Shown here piece by piece: positions 21,535 through 34,028 of a stretch of 64,000 bases of DNA. Position 1 is the first letter of the stretch. Every line of letters begins with the position of its first letter. The position numbers were made by a program, and so were the translations under genes. Source of the stretch: Daphnia pulex (lineage: Eukaryota > Arthropoda > Branchiopoda > Diplostraca > Daphniidae); the NCBI RefSeq assembly GCF_021134715.1, contig NC_060026.1, forward strand, positions 7,679,001-7,743,000, written 5' to 3'. Under the pieces are notes generated by a model. That model had not been told where the DNA came from, did no database searches, and saw only the letters and a program-made list of their open reading frames with translations.

Positions 21535-21859
21535 TTCTATTGGGGCTGGCTCATTCTCGTCCCATTCACGCTGGATCCGCTATTACTCTTCCCATTCACG
21601 CTCAGCCAATTCTCTCTCGACCCTCTCGCTCTCCAATATTTATCCAATATTACTCTCCAATTTATCTTATTCGTTCGTATCTTATTCGTATTTCATTAGT
21701 CATTACCATACCTTCATTTTATGTTAGGTATCACAAAATACTCCTGATCGCCTTCTGTCTTCGAGTCATCTCTTTTATTTTGCGCCATGCTTACGCTAAC
21801 ATTGGCAAGGATCGGGTTGTTAAGGCCCTATCGCAGTGACATCGGGGCCTTGTTTATAG

Positions 21860-23040
21860 GTACATCATGGACTGTGGTATCGTCAAGTGCAATAACGGTA
21901 TGTTTATTTTACATCTCCACGCATTTTTTTTTCAATCTGAATTAAAAGTTTTGTTCTACACCAGCTCAAGTATGGTGGATGTACCTTCTATAAGGATATA
22001 GAAAGTATTCCGTCGGTTTCATTCACATCCTGGCACCCCAAGCTTTCGGTATGTTCTTTTCTTCTTTTTATGTTTTTGTTCAGTTTTTTGCTTTGCTGTG
22101 GTTGTAATACAGGCTTGGGATTTCAAGAGATCTAGACTGTTTTGCGATGCGGTGTTTGGTAACAATATCCTACTTTCCGGGAGTCATCAAACTCGAGCCT
22201 CTCAGGGACAAGGCGGCCCTGAGGGGCCCTGGAATGCCGCTAGAAAATGAGGTAAAAAATGTCTTTTTTCGACAACCTCATATTTTAATCGTGCGCAAAA
22301 ATAGTGATTGTTGATTTTCCTTTATTTTTCCCATTCTACCAGGCCTCTTGGTGAATGTTGTCAGTATCATAGTTACTGTATTGTTCTAAATGGTGACACC
22401 GTTAAAAGTAATCTACGAAATTTAATTAAGCATAAAGGAAATGATGACCTTGCTTGAACTGTGGATGTTTCGAAAAATTTTGGTGCTCCAATTGGTGGAA
22501 AAAGAAAAATGGCTTTAGTTTCCCAGCAAACAGCAGCCCGGCATCAGCAGCCAGCACCGCCGATTCATCGTCAAAATCCCCAAACAACAACAACAACTCG
22601 TCTTCTTCTTCAACAGCAGCCACAACAACAACCTCAAATGCTTCAATGACATCCAGCAGTAGTTGCCCGGCTAGTTGCACCCAGTGCGATCACATGACGT
22701 GAACCACCGCCAATCATTTCACGTCCAAACTTCCAGCAGCGGCCTAGGCCTGACGAGTTCGACGGCGGCGCGGTCTTCGAGTTTGGCGATGAGGACGTCG
22801 ACGTCGTAAACCATCGTAACGCTGGCTTCGACTTGACTCTGCTGGTATACGTACGTGATGCAAAGTACGTGAAAAAATTGTCAGACAAACGTACTAAAAG
22901 GTAAAAACTTGTTGTCTTTTAGAATTTTATTTAAGTGTCTTACATTAAGAATATTTTGTAGGCAGCGTACAACGGTCATGTTTCCAGAAAGCGAATCTTA
23001 CGCAGACCGAGGAATACATGAGGTTTACGCCTTTATATTC
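21860..23040 (+). pseudogene. Unidentified spliced coding fragment B, Gln-rich
   Basis: A chain of coding-like exons: about 21866-21897 (MDCGIVKCNN, donor GTATGT), 21965-22048 (LKYGGCTFYKDIES), 22113-22250, 22343-22458 (PLGECCQYHSYC), then a CAG/CAA-rich stretch (22505-22650) and a segment ending at 22900 (EFGDEDVDVVNHRN, donor GTAAAA), resuming at 22972. Several stops interrupt the longer pieces. The Cys/His-rich parts could bind zinc. I do not recognise it; decayed gene or old transposon ORF. Confidence 0.4.
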
Positions 23041-23145
23041 ATATGATACAAGAAATCACAATCGCAACGAAATGCTACGTTTGATGAATATTACTTATCA
23101 AATCCGACGCGATTTTTATTGCGTGCATTTATTTTTTATTTTTAC

Positions 23146-23174
23146 GCGAAATTGGTACAGTGTACCAATTTCGC
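23146..23174. repeat. Perfect 29-base palindrome
   Basis: GCGAAATTGGTACA and its exact complement flank a single G. The right arm TGTACCAATTTCGC recurs at 23341-23354 in the same orientation. This looks like abutting transposon termini. Confidence 0.85.
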
Positions 23175-23543
23175 CCGCTATTAGCATTGCGCTACAAGAT
23201 TTTAGTTTTTATTTTTTAATTAGTAACCTAGTTGCTGTTGTCTTAAGTTTTTCGGAGGGGGGTTCAAAACATAACTGGGAACATAAAAAATGCGCCATCC
23301 CTTTATTTACATTTCTCTACCCCCTGGAACTGGCGCCAACTGTACCAATTTCGCCGAGCGAAAGTTGGGGCGGTTGCCGTGCTTTTCTTATGGCGCTGCA
23401 AAAAAAGGACCTTGTTTTAAAAAATAATAAAAAATGGCCGCTAGACTTACGCCCTTCTTGATTTTAGCAAAAGATGAAGAATAAGTTCATCTTCATTTTA
23501 AGTAATTCAATTTGTTTTGTTTTTTTGTTTAAGTTTAGGGGTC

Positions 23544-23677
23544 AAAAAAGAATATTTAGAAAAAAACGGCTTAATTTCCCGTCTCTGAACAAGAAGTTTC
23601 TATGCCTACTAGGCTACTAGAGAGACTCATCATTCGGGGAAAATTTTGCCGTTTTTTTCTAAATATTCATTTTTTTG
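23544..23677. mobile_element. Short foldback MITE
   Basis: Arms GAATATTTAGAAAAAAACGG and its complement (23649-23677) enclose about 80 bases. No coding capacity. The surrounding stretches 23041-23543 and 23678-23847 hold no gene I can see. Confidence 0.65.
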
Positions 23678-23847
23678 CAACATAAGTTAAAGTTAAACAT
23701 AAGGTTATGAACAACACTAAACATATGTAAAAATTGTCATCTGAACACATCCACCCTGCAATAAAAGTATTTACTTTTTGGCCTACTCAATAAACATACG
23801 ATTTAAAGTTGAATCACGGTCTACCAGGAGAGGTAGCCAAACGCCCT

Positions 23848-24112
23848 ATCTGTGTGGTCAGCCAGAATAGCCAAGGGACCTGGAAGCTTCAATGAAAATG
23901 CCGCTTTGATCGTGGACGTAGCTTGGTCACTAGCTGTGTGTGACACATTGTCTTCCCCCCTTCTGTGTATTCGTGGAATCCCACCCTCATCCGCCAGCGG
24001 CAATTGGCAGCAAAAGCAGCATTGAAGAGTTGTGACCAAGCTACGTCCACGATCTTAGCGGCAAATCAGAAAACTTCAACGTCCCATGGATATTCTGCTA
24101 CCATGGCGTTCG
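23848..24112. mobile_element. Foldback element with diverged arms
   Basis: A nearly perfect inverted pair at 23901-23930 and 24032-24061 (core GTGGACGTAGCTTGGTCAC) extends outward with lower identity for about 50 bases on each side. Confidence 0.55.
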
Positions 24113-24657
24113 GCTCAACTTGGAATCAGGCAACGCGGTGGACCCTTTCACAGAATTTGACACAGAAACCAGGGGTTTGTTAAGTGCTAACTCTAAACTG
24201 CTCACTGTGAGTGGTATGCGATGTTGCCAAATAAGATTTAACAAGCCGTCTACGACTCAAAGAGATCGTTTTAGGGGTTTTCGATTTTGCGGAAATCATC
24301 GCTGGGGGTCCTAAAAATACAAAAATATAAGGGTTTTGTGCGAAATTTTTCGCTTAGTCGATGGTAAATTCGCAATCCTCTAGCTTTTTTAGTTTAAGAG
24401 ATATTGAAAAAAAAAACTGAGAAGGGTTGGCCAAAATTTTGACTTTTTTCGGTTTTTGTGCAGCAGTTTTCTCGTCAACTGCTGTACAAAAAAATAATAT
24501 AATTGGTTTAAAATGATAGGATAGCCCATTTCTTCAAACAATTTTTATAATTTTTAAATACTCGGCTTAGAAGCCGAGAAATTAATGATTGATATTTTGG
24601 ACAAAAATTCCCAAAATTTCTTCGTTTTTTTGCCATGCCGGGCTTCATCCTATAAGC
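24113..24657. other. Non-coding interval
   Basis: AT-rich, without recognisable coding sequence. A perfect 18-base hairpin (CTCGGCTT AG AAGCCGAG) lies near 24561. Confidence 0.4.
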
Positions 24658-24818
24658 CACCTAGCGCTCGCGAAAACAACATTTCCCCCTCTTTGCCTTT
24701 AGGGTCTCTTGGGCTGGTCTCCCTCATAACGTCAGTGTACACCTATCGAGGGGGGTGGTCACCCCAACAGACCCTAAAGGAAAAGAGGGGGGGATGTTGT
24801 TTTCGCGAGCACTAGGTG
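24658..24818. mobile_element. 161-bp MITE with long terminal inverted repeats
   Basis: Ends CACCTAGCGCTCGCGAAAAC and the matching GTTTTCGCGAGCACTAGGTG; the arms run about 55 bases each with few differences. No clear target duplication. Confidence 0.75.
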
Positions 24819-24937
24819 CTTTCACAGAGGGATTAAAGCAACCTTGACACAATCAATATCAACCTTTTCTCTCTATGTCATCAAAAAATCTTTTGTTATT
24901 ATTTAGAAATAATTCGTATGAATTAAGCATTTATTCA

Positions 24938-25232
24938 TAGCTTTAGATACTATCTGGGAAGTAGCTGGTTTGTCTTTTGGATGTTGACTCCAGTAGCACA
25001 AAACCATTATATCAAGTAGATACCTACGAAACATAGCATCCTAAAGGACAAAATAACATAACCATAAAAAATATAGTCAAAATACAAGAAACTCACCCAT
25101 GGAGAGAGTTTGAAGGTTTATATCTTTCCAATATGAACTCATTGACGTTTTCATGGCTTTCGAAAGGCTGGCACAAAGTGAGTAATTCATATGTATAGAA
25201 ACATTCGAAAAGAGCAACAATCCTTCTTTAAA
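24938..25232 (-). pseudogene. LRRK kinase fragment, two exons and their intron
   Basis: Matches the minus-strand LRRK gene at about 56885-57170 along its whole length, by eye near 80 percent. It covers the end of the exon for the kinase C-lobe (peptides like LLLFSNVS...NYSLCASLSKA against CFSFGMFLYELL), the intervening intron, and the start of the next exon. Because the intron is kept, this arose by DNA duplication, not through mRNA. The frame is degraded and no other LRRK exon is nearby. The source could be this LRRK gene or a paralogue outside the window. Confidence 0.8.
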
Positions 25233-26900
25233 TATTTTATTAATTTGATGCTTTATTAATTGACTGCAGAACAAAATTTAGATTATCTGAGCTTCAGGGA
25301 AAGTAAAAAAAGGTAAATTGTGGATTTTTGGGTTTGACTTTAAACATTGCTACCATCAATTTAATTGCTTCTTTCCATTATCTGCACACATGGCATTTAA
25401 AATTGTTTATACAATCAAATTACACTACAAAAATTTTACTTGTTTATCCTCTGTGTTAAACGATTTACTGCATGTTTGCATAAAATCGAAGCTTCAGTAA
25501 GACTTTGGCTTGATTTATAGGTTGCTTAGTTTTCAGTCGAAATGAGGTCGAAGTGAGTTGGGGTTCAGCAGTAATTGTGTTGATGATGATGATGATGATC
25601 TCGATGATACTCTTGATGATTGTGGCACTGGTGGTGCTGGTGAAGGCGTTAGGGCTGGTATTGGGACTGGTTTTAGGTTCAGCCCAAATAAATTTAAAGT
25701 GTTTGTAGGTAGATCGTTCAAACTAATTTAAAAAATTAAGAAAACTGGGGGTAGAGCATCTAACCGACTAATTCAAAAAATTCTTCAAATAAAAACTATA
25801 TCTTATAATTTTAATCAACCCTGACCACGAACATCTTTCAGCTATCAATTAACATAAGAAAGAAGATACAAAAAAACAGACTCTACCCTAGTGTTACACA
25901 ACCACAAATGTAAGAAAAGGTCTCTTTCGGTCTCAAGTAAAGCCAAAATGATAGCCATATTTTTTTCCTGATATTAATAATTCTTATAGGTGGCGCATCG
26001 TAATGACATGTTTTTTTTGTAGTCAGCAAAAAAGGTGGTAATTTTACAGAGACAAACTTCGGTAATCAACATCCATACTTTAACTTCGGGATTTTTTAAA
26101 CCAATATTATCAATCGTACATTCTAGATTTGACGCATTTCTCTTTCAGTTTTGCCAATCTTCAGACCAAGTATAAATCACCCTTCTAATTTTTTTAGTGC
26201 CCCAAAGACCAAGGTCTGTCTGGGTTTTTAATCCTTACTCAAGGTCAGACAGGGAGAGAATCCGAAAGCCACATGTTGGTGGGAACCATGTTCAGCTTTT
26301 TTGTCCAATTTGGGGGTAGGAACAAAGCAAAAGGTGGGGAGAAAGATAAAGGAATAATAGGGTCATTAAGCCACTTGTCATGTATTTCCAACCCCAAAAA
26401 TTATGAATAAAAAATGAAATTTGACAGGCTGTCTGGAACTTTCGTAGTCGTACAATGAATAACCGCATTTCGATTTTTTAAGTATAAAAGCAAAAACTGG
26501 AAAGGCTGTTAAAATCCTGCATCTAAAGCAAAAAAATCAAAGGATCTCGAACCCAAACAACATTAAAAAAAATTATTAAATACTTTATTTTTAAAAAAAT
26601 TATAAAATAAAACCACCCCCTTAAACCAAAAGAAAAACCTATCAAACAGTTATCTGGGTTTTATAACAATATTTATAGAAGCATCAAAAACATGAAAAGC
26701 GTCAAAAATATTTTTTCCGATTCCCATTTTTGTATTTCCCATAAACTCAAAAATTAATCAGAATATCAATAAAAGAAGTTTAAAGTATAAATAAAACATA
26801 ATTTAACATAACATGTATTTATTTCATATTTTTTTACAAATTGTAGCCTATATCTGAAAATTGTCCAGTACATTATAGCCTAATTCCCACGTAGCCCCGG
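25233..26900. other. AT-rich non-coding interval with (GAT)n microsatellite
   Basis: A GAT/TGA triplet repeat lies at about 25579-25620 and explains the Ser-rich open frame on the minus strand there. The rest is AT-rich with homopolymer runs; I see no gene, RNA or repeat structure. Confidence 0.5.
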
Positions 26901-28960
26901 TCTCCCATAAACTAAACAGGTAGTCCATTTATGGCCTATCAGCACTACATCCATCATCCGTTGGAACGCTCCGGGAACTGAGCATAGTCTCATCGCCATA
27001 ACCTTAAATTGTTACAGGCCGTTCGCTGTCACGAACACCGTGTTTGGACGATCAGCTTCTTTGATAGGAACCTTCCACTGCCTAGATTGTAAATCCATGA
27101 TCAAAAATATTTTTACCCCCTTCAGGCGTGCCAATGTCTCTTCAATGCTGGGTAACGGGTAAACGTCACTAATTATAACTACGTTTGGGCGCCTATAATG
27201 CACGCAGGACCTCCAGGTTCCGTCCTTTTTTTGAACTATTACCACACTCACTCCCCGCGGCCTATTCGGAGGTTCTTCGCACAGGCATCCTCCAATTCTA
27301 TACAGTGATCTTCAACCATTACTCGCTCCTTCCATCATTTGGCGTGGGGAGCTTGTCGAATGGGTTTAACGTCCCCTATCTCAATCGTGTGTTCCACCAC
27401 CGTGCACTTTCCTAGTTTGTCTCTTTTTCCTGCAAAACGGTAGTCGTATTCCAAGAGAGAGTGCAAAATTGTCTTACGCTGACTCACACTTAATCCTTCG
27501 AAGATCCTTTTGTCAAAATCCTCTTCTCAGTGTTTGTTTCATTTTTCTGCCATCATTTCTGCAATAACTGCTTCCGGTGAGTCTCCATCCGCTATCTTGT
27601 CTATTTCGTGAATCTCTCCTAGCACAATTCCTGCCTCAAGCCACTGTTGCTGCTCCGATAGATTGGTGATTGCTATTTGCTTCAGTACTCCTACGAAACA
27701 CAAAGCTTTTCCAGTCGATATTTATTTTGAGGCCAGAAATTTATCCGAGGACTTGACCAGCACACATTCCCCGTATTTCATCAATTTCAGGGGCTGATTG
27801 CGACTACCTTTAGCTAGGGATATTTCCGGTACCCAGCATCCGTGCTGAGTCACTAGTTTTTGGACACTCTCAGTTTTCTCTTCCGCTATCACCCGATGGG
27901 CATCTCGCCGATGGATATCTCCGGCAATGCACCGAATTCCAATAGATCAGGTCTCTCCGTCCAATAATACCAATTGGGTCACTCCTTCTGGTATAATTTC
28001 TTTCCCGTCCACTGAAACTAGACGATTCACCCTCCATGGTCTCACTGATAAACTTAAGCTCAACTAATTTAGGTGAAGACACGGATACTGCTGGCGGCTG
28101 TCCACGTGTCAATCACGGTCAGGATACGCCCTTCTCCACATAGGACGTCTTGGAACACCAGTCGTTTTCGATTTTCAGTACCGACCATGCCTTCTCCTTC
28201 ATGTTTCCGTCCTCTGTTCTGACCAGGCAAATCAGTTGCTGATTGGCCCCACTCTGTCGCCGATGTGGTGTCCTCCAGAGCAGAACCATTACGTGTTCCC
28301 GGCTCCGCCACCGCCAAAGCACACTATTTGGTCATCAGGAGTCCATCCGTGGTCAGTTTGTTGCGGCCGATTGGCCCTCGGGCAATCCCTCATGAAGTGA
28401 CCTTCCGTCCCGCACTTGCTGCACGCTGGCCTCCGCGTACTGAGTCCATCGCGAATCGATAGGACTTTTTCCTTGTCCCTGCCAGGCCAATCTTCGTTAA
28501 GTGTTGCCGGTCTTCCACCCCTGCTGAGGTGGATTTTACGGTTTCTTTGCTGATGTCGCCCCAAGCAGTCGTTCTCGGCGTCGGTAGTAGACTAAGGCGC
28601 CGATAACGATGACTATCAGCAAGATGTACACGATGAGACCGTTTATGAGACCGTCGTGATTGGCTGGCACGATCGGCCAGCCAAGGTAGTGATCGGCTTG
28701 CCCAATTGACTCTAGTCGCAACTGTAGAGTAAATGGCATTGTCACATTTAATCAAAAATGTTGAAACAAACATTTGCGTAACCCAGCATCTCACAGTGAC
28801 TCATGCAGTGCTGGCCTAAATATCCTTCAGGGCATATTATGAGCAAAAAGGGGTTCAATCAAGTGAAGTGTCAAGTTAAACATTTGTACAGAGTTTCGTT
28901 TAATTACTTTCGTTGCATTGGGGGCCCATCCAGTCGTCGTCCGATTAATCTTCGTTGTCG
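26900..28960 (-). mobile_element. Broken Ty3/gypsy-like retrotransposon fossil
   Basis: Minus-strand order is gag then pol. A CCHC zinc knuckle (CSKCGTEGHFMRDC) lies within 28289-28564 and a reverse-transcriptase fingers/palm segment (QKKDGTWRSCVHYRR, DVYPLPSIEETL) within 27012-27251. Stretches between are unreadable as a single frame, with several breaks. RNase H and integrase are not seen. A TGGCGACAACG stretch near 28955 on the minus strand could be a primer-binding site, but no LTR pair was recognised. Broken and old; it lies just left of the MULE insertion. Confidence 0.75.
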
Positions 28961-29243
28961 CCACTTCAATCCAATGTCAGACAGGATATAGCACTGCATG
29001 GTTATCACGGTCCGAACGTCTCCTTAATACTGGTGGATAATTGTTGACAGACACGAGGGAAAATTATACAAACCGGAATGTGTTTGCAGGGGTTCAAGGG
29101 TGTGCTGAAGTAGATACTCCTTGTCTATTCTTTTAAGTTCCTTAGGTTAAAAAGGAATTTTCGTGATGACTGCTTCATCATTATAGTGGGCAAGGTAACA
29201 AAAATAGATAGAAAAAACAAGTGTCACTTGCATTTTTATGCAA

Positions 29244-29252
29244 GGTGTAAAA
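29244..29252. repeat. 9-bp target site duplication of the MULE, left
   Basis: GGTGTAAAA, repeated exactly at 35033-35041. A 9-bp duplication is characteristic of the Mutator superfamily. Confidence 0.9.
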
Positions 29253-30259
29253 GGGTTCCGGACATCTCGTACCCAAAAATTCTCGTACTCATTTTTTCAA
29301 CCATCTCGTACCAGAGTACGAGATGGTGGTACGAGGTGGCATCTGGCGGTAGAGAACAGTACCGGCTGGTACGAGGTGGCTGGCATAATCTTCCGGCTGG
29401 TACGAGTTGGCTGGCAGAAGTTTCCGGCTGGTACGAGATGACTGGCAGAAATTTCCGGCTGGTACGAGATGGCCGGCAGACATCTCCATTCTAGAGGGAG
29501 CCAAAGGGGAGTGCCGAGCTGGATGTCCGGATGAAGTCCGCCTTGAAGAGCGCCTAGCCAGTGACTGATAACTTAGTACGGCCGCGGCGACCTTATATAC
29601 TGCGGCTCGAGCATGCGCCACCTTGTGGTCAGTACGAGATGGCAGTACGAGATGGTCGATAGAAAGGCAACCAGCTAAGTATCCCAGCAATTATGCCATG
29701 GTATAGGATGATTATGCTTGTAATTATTCACCCTTCAATAAACTTTTTAAGAATTTTTTTATTATGTTAGCAGTGTATTTCATATTTTTCCTCAAACTTC
29801 TTTTAATGCAGGAATTATGGTTGCTGTATTGGTGAACCACACGATTGCAGACTAAAAAAGATCGTTTACTTTGTAAACATTTCGTGTGCTGCATAGAACA
29901 GGTAAAGATTGGTCCTAATTTGAATATTTTCATTAATGCAATACATTTTTCACAGAGCAGGCAACATCCCAATCCATCAGCTTCATGTTATACGGCCTCA
30001 AAGCTTGTATATACCAGACCAGAAGGTATTCCTCCAATACCTAATCATTGTACGTAAGCTCATTTTTCAGCTTATTATGGCATTCTTAACATTTCATTTT
30101 TACTTTGTTTAGATAAAGACTGAGAAAATGCTAGCCAGAAGCAGAAAAGGCATTATTGCCCTCGATTGTACTACATGCTCTTTCTTGGATTGTTTGTTTT
30201 CATTAGTTAACTCGTTGGCTGCCTCCAGTCTAAAAATTTGGTCTCGTTGCCAATTTAGT
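29253..30259 (+). repeat. Left terminal inverted repeat of the MULE
   Basis: Its outer 250 bases contain four to five imperfect copies of a roughly 30-base unit built on CCGGCTGGTACGAG(A/T)TGGC (29330-29480), likely transposase-binding sites. A CTTATATACTG block near 29592 is the complement of a TATA-like TATATAAGG facing outward. Confidence 0.88.
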
Positions 30260-31130
30260 TTTGGCACCATACTTTCCTGCCAGAAGCCATTCTATAGTGA
30301 TCTGTTGGAGGAGGTTGATCCAAAATATTCAAGTGAGACGCAACAAATATTATTTTTTTTAAGACATAACTTTGACAGATAGATTCTCATTATGATTTAC
30401 TCTTTTGGTTCTTTTCAGATTCACCGGCCGATTTGCACGAAATGTGGTAACCCCTTTTTGGAGATCGAGAGCCTTGCTGTGCTTATGCAAATGTTACAGT
30501 TCTGTTGATCGTTCGACATTCCAAGGTCTTTTTTCGGGACAGGTAAAGTTGAAAATTTAAGTGATCGAGAAAGTTTTGGATTTACTCTTACATTTTCTTT
30601 GCAGGCTAAAAGGAAGTGTGTGGCACTGGCAAATGATGCCAGATTATGACAAACAAATCAAGCCTAGACGCACATTTATTCCACACCCATCTCCTTATCC
30701 TTCGTGATCAGGTTGTAACCATGTCATATTTCCCTTTTTTAAAGCGCTGGTCATAATTCATCGTTATCTTGTTTATTGACAGATTACTCCTTTTCAAATC
30801 GACTTTGTCGGCAAGAAAATCAGTCTGGATTTCAGTTAGAACAAAAATTAGGACAAATCTTCAAGTAAGACGAAAAATTCTTATTGGTGTTTAAGCTTCT
30901 TTTTAATTTCTAATTCGTTTTTTACAGCACTCCATTTGTTACGTCCCTGAACTCGAGAGTTTACCGCTTCTGTGCTGTTAAAAAGCCGTGGTATTGTTTT
31001 CGACACAACAGCTTTGTTCTTTGATCATTGATGTTATTTTGTGTGATTTTGCGGTATGATTGTTATGCTTTGGTTCCAATAAATTGTTTTTTAGGCTTCC
31101 TAGCAATTTGGCTCTTACTTTCAATTCACA
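30260..31130 (+). other. MULE interior, upstream part
   Basis: Mostly non-coding with several possible small exons; one near 30421-30540 contains PICTKCGNPF, a CxxC pair, before a GTAAAG donor. I cannot link it confidently to the transposase. Confidence 0.35.
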
Positions 31131-31132
31131 GG

Positions 31133-33814
31133 GTAGTAAAAGGCGGCATGCGGCATGTTATTCATGGAATCAGAAATTCCCAGAAATCTCGTTACCCTCT
31201 CACCCTTCAACATGACCTGACCAAAGGGTATATAAAAAAAAAACATGATTCATTTTTTCAGTTCCTCCACATAACTCGTCAAGAATGGATTGCCTTACTT
31301 GGAAAACTGCCTTTAAAAAAGGAGATCAAAAATTTGCTTGTGCCAAATGTGCCAAATGGGAACACCGACGTTGTCACTCTTGTAAGAATATTTTTAATTT
31401 TATTTAGTTTTCTTATCTGTTGTTATATTCAGTATACTGTCTCAAAGTCTTGCATATTTTTAACTCATCGATTTATTGAAACTATTTTTCTTCAGGGATC
31501 AGCAAGGCTGACTATCAATTTCAAAAGGAAATGGGTTTTATTTGTTCCCTTTGTCGATTAAGAGATACACCGTCTCCCTTCTAGGACGTTTCTTCGGCAT
31601 AAAAAAAAACTGATCAATCTCGAACCAAGAGAAAAATCAACAAATCTACTCCATTCACGCCATCACCAGCACGGAAGAGAGCTAACCGGAGAGCACCCCA
31701 TAATAAAGCAACAAAATTGCCTGTTCGTGAAACCCTGCCAACTCCTACGCCAGAAGTTAGTGTTTCACTCCAGAACCAGGGGCTGATTGCTACCTCTGAC
31801 TTCTCGTTTACGGAATCTCTTCTGGATGGATCGTTCGGAGACCTTCAATTCTCCCCATCAGCATTCCAGGCGTTTGATGCGATTTTAGATTTGCCACCTC
31901 ACATTCCTGATGCCAATTTAGACATTAACTTTTCACCATCTGGAATGAATACCAGGTAAAATTGCTTAAATTCCTAGTGTTTTCAAAAAATAATTGTTCT
32001 TAATTCTAATTGTTTCTTCTTGAAAAGCGAAACTCGGGTAAACAGCACGCCAGTTGTTGATAGAGAAGCGGATTTCGTTATGGCCGAATTAGACTCTTCC
32101 TTCTCTCCATCACAGCGCCAGCAACCACCTACTACTGACCTTAGTGACACACGGTAATATATTTATATTGATGATTCTTTCAACTTCAATTACGCTTACT
32201 AATGCTCACTCTTTTTCCTTAAAGGTTGATCGAAGAAGAACGTGCTATTGCTCGCCACGCAGTCACCCCAGTTCTCGTTCGAGAGAGAAGTTTGTTGTCT
32301 CCCACGCCCACTGCACCCAACCCATTGATAGAACGTTTTGAAATTGTTGAGGGGGCATCCACAAGGGCAAAGAATCAGTTATTAGATGGGTTAGGTAATC
32401 GTTACGGCTTAAAGAAATCGGTTTCAACAAAGGGTGGGGTATTTACCTGGCTATGCACTAGACGAGGAAGAAAAAATGGAGTTTCATGTGCCGCCTACGT
32501 AAAGCCATTAGGGGACGTTTTCACAGAAGGTGCCACAGCTCATTGCCATGAACCAAATCCTGAACTAAATCTGAAGGTTCCCTTAGTCAAGCAAATTAAG
32601 GATGTTGCTCTTAAGAATCTCTTTGAATCAGCAAATGCTCTTGCGGAAGATCTTATTGTCCCGGTTGTAAAAGAAAACCCTTCAGCTATAATTCCACCCA
32701 TACAAAATCTTGCGCGTGCAGCCAACAGAAAAAGGGAACACGAAAGGCCCTTGCACCCAACGGATCTCTTTTTTGAATTGAAACCGGAACATCTACCAAA
32801 AGATTTTTATCGTGGTGAGGTAGTTGTGGTAGAGAAATGTCATCTTCTTTTTGCCACTGACGACCAGATCAAAGATCTTCAAAAAATGAGAAGGTGGTAC
32901 GTTGATGGCACTTTCCATGTAGCTCAGCTACCTTTTTCCCAGCTTTACAGTATCCACGGTTTTATAACAAAAGACGGCAAATCAAAGCAGATTCCCCTTC
33001 TTTATATAATTTTGTCCGGCAAAGAGCTGAGTGATTACGACGCCGTTTTAAAATAAATCAAAACTTTTTTCGATCCAGATTTCCCCATAGCATTAGAAGA
33101 AGTAGTTCTTGATTTTGAAACCGCAGTAAAGAGTGCATTTCTGCACAATTTTGAAGGCGTAAAAGCATTCGGTTGTTCTTTTCACTGGGTTCAAACCGTT
33201 TACCGGCACCTCAAGAGTCTTGGGCTTTCTTCCGCTTATAAATCTGATTCTAAAATCCAGGAAATAGTAAGGGAAGTTTTAAGTTTACCCATCATCCCAT
33301 GACAACAAATAGAAACCTGCTTCAAAGATTTAAAACAGCGATCGGAAGAGTTGCGTGCTAGCCTCGTGAAGCTCAACGACAAACGGGCCGAAGAAAATAA
33401 AGCGCCATTGACCGTAATTGATTTGAGACCATTCATGGATTACGTGGAAAAGACTTGGATAAAGAACAGAACCTGGCCACCCAAAACATGGAGCGTCTAC
33501 TTCCAAGAGGTCCGCACAAACAACGACGTTGAGGGGTGGCACCGGCGCCTCAATTCAAAAGCAACAAGAAACGGTGACTCAATTTTTATAATTTGGTGGG
33601 GCTTCTATTGAAAGAAGCGGAAAAGAACCTTGTCAAGAAACAACTCATTCAAGGAAAGACACTAAGAGCAGAGAACAAAAGTTACAAAAGAACCAGCGAG
33701 AGAATGAAGAAAATCCGGGAGAAATATAGAGCCGAGGAACTTACGGTGCATGAAATGTTGAAGTATTGCTCCAATACTTACAAGATGCCTAATGAGTATG
33801 AATTGCAGAAATAG
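31133..33814 (+). pseudogene. MULE transposase: PHD-like, FLYWCH and DDE domains
   Basis: Exons read 31133-31228, about 31262-31381 (FACAKCAKWEHRRCHSC), 31496-31590 (GFICSLCR), about 31600-31955, 32028-32153 and 32225-33814, with introns near 70 bases and matching phases for the last three. The two Cys-rich exons together resemble a PHD-type finger. A FLYWCH-like zinc segment follows (32340-32550: GLKKS, WLC, CAAYVKP, AHCHEP). The MULE catalytic core has D in WYVDGTF (32900), D in VLDFETA (33105), the CSFHW block (33178) and E in NNDVEGWH (33520). Frame faults: TAA at about 33053, TGA at about 33300, and shifts near 31600 and 33570. Otherwise well preserved, hence recently inactivated. Confidence 0.85.
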
Positions 33815-34028
33815 TAAAGTCTAAATTTTTCTTATTATATTGTTGCGATTGATTTGGTTCAAATCTAATATGTCGTAAACTGTTTTTCTCTTACCCAGAG
33901 GTGTATTTTCAGAATCTGTAACATGAACAAACATGTGTTAAACCAATAAATGTGTTTGCCTTTATATTGCAATAGTAAATTCTTTCTTAATCCATCACAT
34001 GGTCCAGGCCGTGGTGAGTTACTACAAG

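Noticed and set aside
22454-22702. Ser/Thr/Asn-rich open frame
   Set aside because: An out-of-frame reading of the CAG/CAA-rich stretch, whose Gln-rich frame fits the neighbouring coding-like sequence better.
28536-28745. Open frame with a hydrophobic segment beside the gypsy fossil, as an envelope gene
   Set aside because: Only one membrane-like stretch in a short frame; no envelope features and its position before gag does not fit.
29239-29252. Left flank of the MULE as another terminus of the Helitron-like element (TGCAAGGTG shared with 48161)
   Set aside because: The match is about nine bases plus a generic TTGCA/TGCAA hairpin; too short to support a second element end.
29330-29480. CRISPR-like spaced repeats
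   Set aside because: The roughly 30-base repeats are contiguous and imperfect and lie in MULE inverted repeats of a eukaryotic genome; there are no spacers.
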